Assembly: GCA_044370375.1 (NCBI GenBank)
Contig: JBILVQ010000160.1
Location: 1 to 6,980 of the forward strand
Direction of reading: 5' to 3'
Source: JBILVQ01 sp044370375
GTDB lineage: Bacteria > Bacteroidota > Bacteroidia > UBA4408
Length of the DNA stretch: 6,980 bases
How positions within the stretch are numbered: the stretch's first letter is position 1; the number at the start of each line of letters is the position of its first letter. Both the position numbers and the translations under genes were made by a program. This document shows positions 6,843-6,980 of this stretch, piece after piece. Below the pieces are notes generated by a model. It was given only the letters and a program-made list of their open reading frames with translations, was not told where the DNA came from and ran no database searches.

Positions 6843-6969
6843 AATTCTATTAACCAAATTAAGTGCAGAGCTTTTCTCTGCACTTAATTTATTATTCTCA
6901 AAAAAAATGAAAAAACTACTTTTTTTGTTGGCTTTTTTATCTGTGTTTGCCAAAAGTGAAGCTCAATGG
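6609..6969 (+). repeat. Array junction repeat, copy 2: sorting domain, stop, hairpin, start, signal peptide
   Basis: Second copy of the block at 4390-4748. It covers the sorting domain of the propeller gene, its stop, a hairpin spacer two bases longer than in copy 1, and the first 21 codons of the third gene. The stretch 6628-6709 is identical to 4409-4490. The bases TAAAATT-x-TATTAACC around the stop and the run CAAAAAAA before the next ATG are kept, while the hairpin arms between them are not. Confidence 0.9.
6856..6890 (+). terminator. Intergenic perfect hairpin (15 bp stem) between array genes 2 and 3
   Basis: AAATTAAGTGCAGAG (6856-6870) pairs perfectly with CTCTGCACTTAATTT (6876-6890) around the 5-base loop CTTTT. 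It lies 13 bases after the propeller gene's stop and 16 bases before the next ATG, the same placement as the hairpin at 4637-4671, but with a different stem sequence. The following tract is ATTATTCTC, U-rich but interrupted. A terminator is the default reading, and an intercistronic stabilising or attenuating hairpin is the alternative. Confidence 0.75.
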
Positions 6970-6980
6970 ACACAAGGTGG
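6907..6980 (+). CDS. Third array gene, N-terminal fragment: secreted protein paralogous to the upstream propeller gene
   Basis: Twenty-four codons plus two bases before the window ends. The protein begins MKKLLFLLAFLSVFAKSEAQ and continues WTQG. Against the start of the 718-residue propeller protein, residues 1-8, 14-18 and 20-21 are the same, with the same predicted cleavage site (SEA-QW versus SEG-QW). The start is set by this alignment and by the matching spacing from the hairpin. A beta-propeller with a T9SS sorting domain is likely, but the first array gene shows that the middle can be something else, so the mature protein is not predicted. Confidence 0.8.
   Translation, partial: MKKLLFLLAFLSVFAKSEAQWTQG

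Noticed and set aside
4390..6969. Insertion sequence or transposon flanked by direct repeats
   Set aside because: The repeats are coding (sorting domain and signal peptide) with no terminal inverted repeats, and no transposase lies between them.

Overview
The window reads as chromosomal DNA of a member of the Bacteroidota. The evidence is two different proteins ending in a type A C-terminal sorting domain of the type IX secretion system (T9SS), a promoter of the Bacteroidota form (TTG, 19 bases, TAnnTTTG), no clear Shine-Dalgarno sequences, and AT-rich composition that becomes more AT-rich in the right half. I cannot name a genus.

Left part, minus strand (1-3000). Reading in the direction of transcription, there is a large gene for an exported TPR / Ig-like / caspase-fold protease with its His-Cys dyad intact (3000 to 571), a 205-base gap, a small tatA gene (365 to 162), and 11 bases later the GTG start of gatA, which runs off the left edge. 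tatA and gatA are probably co-transcribed housekeeping genes (protein export and indirect aminoacylation of tRNA-Gln/tRNA-Asn). The caspase gene faces the same way but need not belong to their unit.

Right part, plus strand (3262-6980). A 261-base divergent gap carries a good Bacteroidota promoter. It is followed by three tandem genes: a 453-residue beta-helix protein with a T9SS sorting domain but no signal peptide; a 718-residue Asp-box beta-propeller protein with both signal peptide and sorting domain; and the first 24 codons of a third protein whose signal peptide is nearly the same as that of the second. The junctions between genes 1/2 and 2/3 are copies of each other: sorting domain, stop, perfect hairpin of 13 or 15 base pairs, then start and signal peptide. 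The cargo between these blocks is unrelated (helix versus propeller). This is the layout of a modular surface-protein array in which conserved ends frame different middles. Proteins of this kind would cross the inner membrane by Sec and the outer membrane by T9SS, and end up on the cell surface or outside.

The most interesting points are the mosaic near-identity of the duplicated sorting-domain block (a trace of gene conversion), the inter-gene hairpins whose two arms have changed together, and the missing signal peptide of the first array gene. No RNA gene, insertion sequence, CRISPR array or phage gene was seen.
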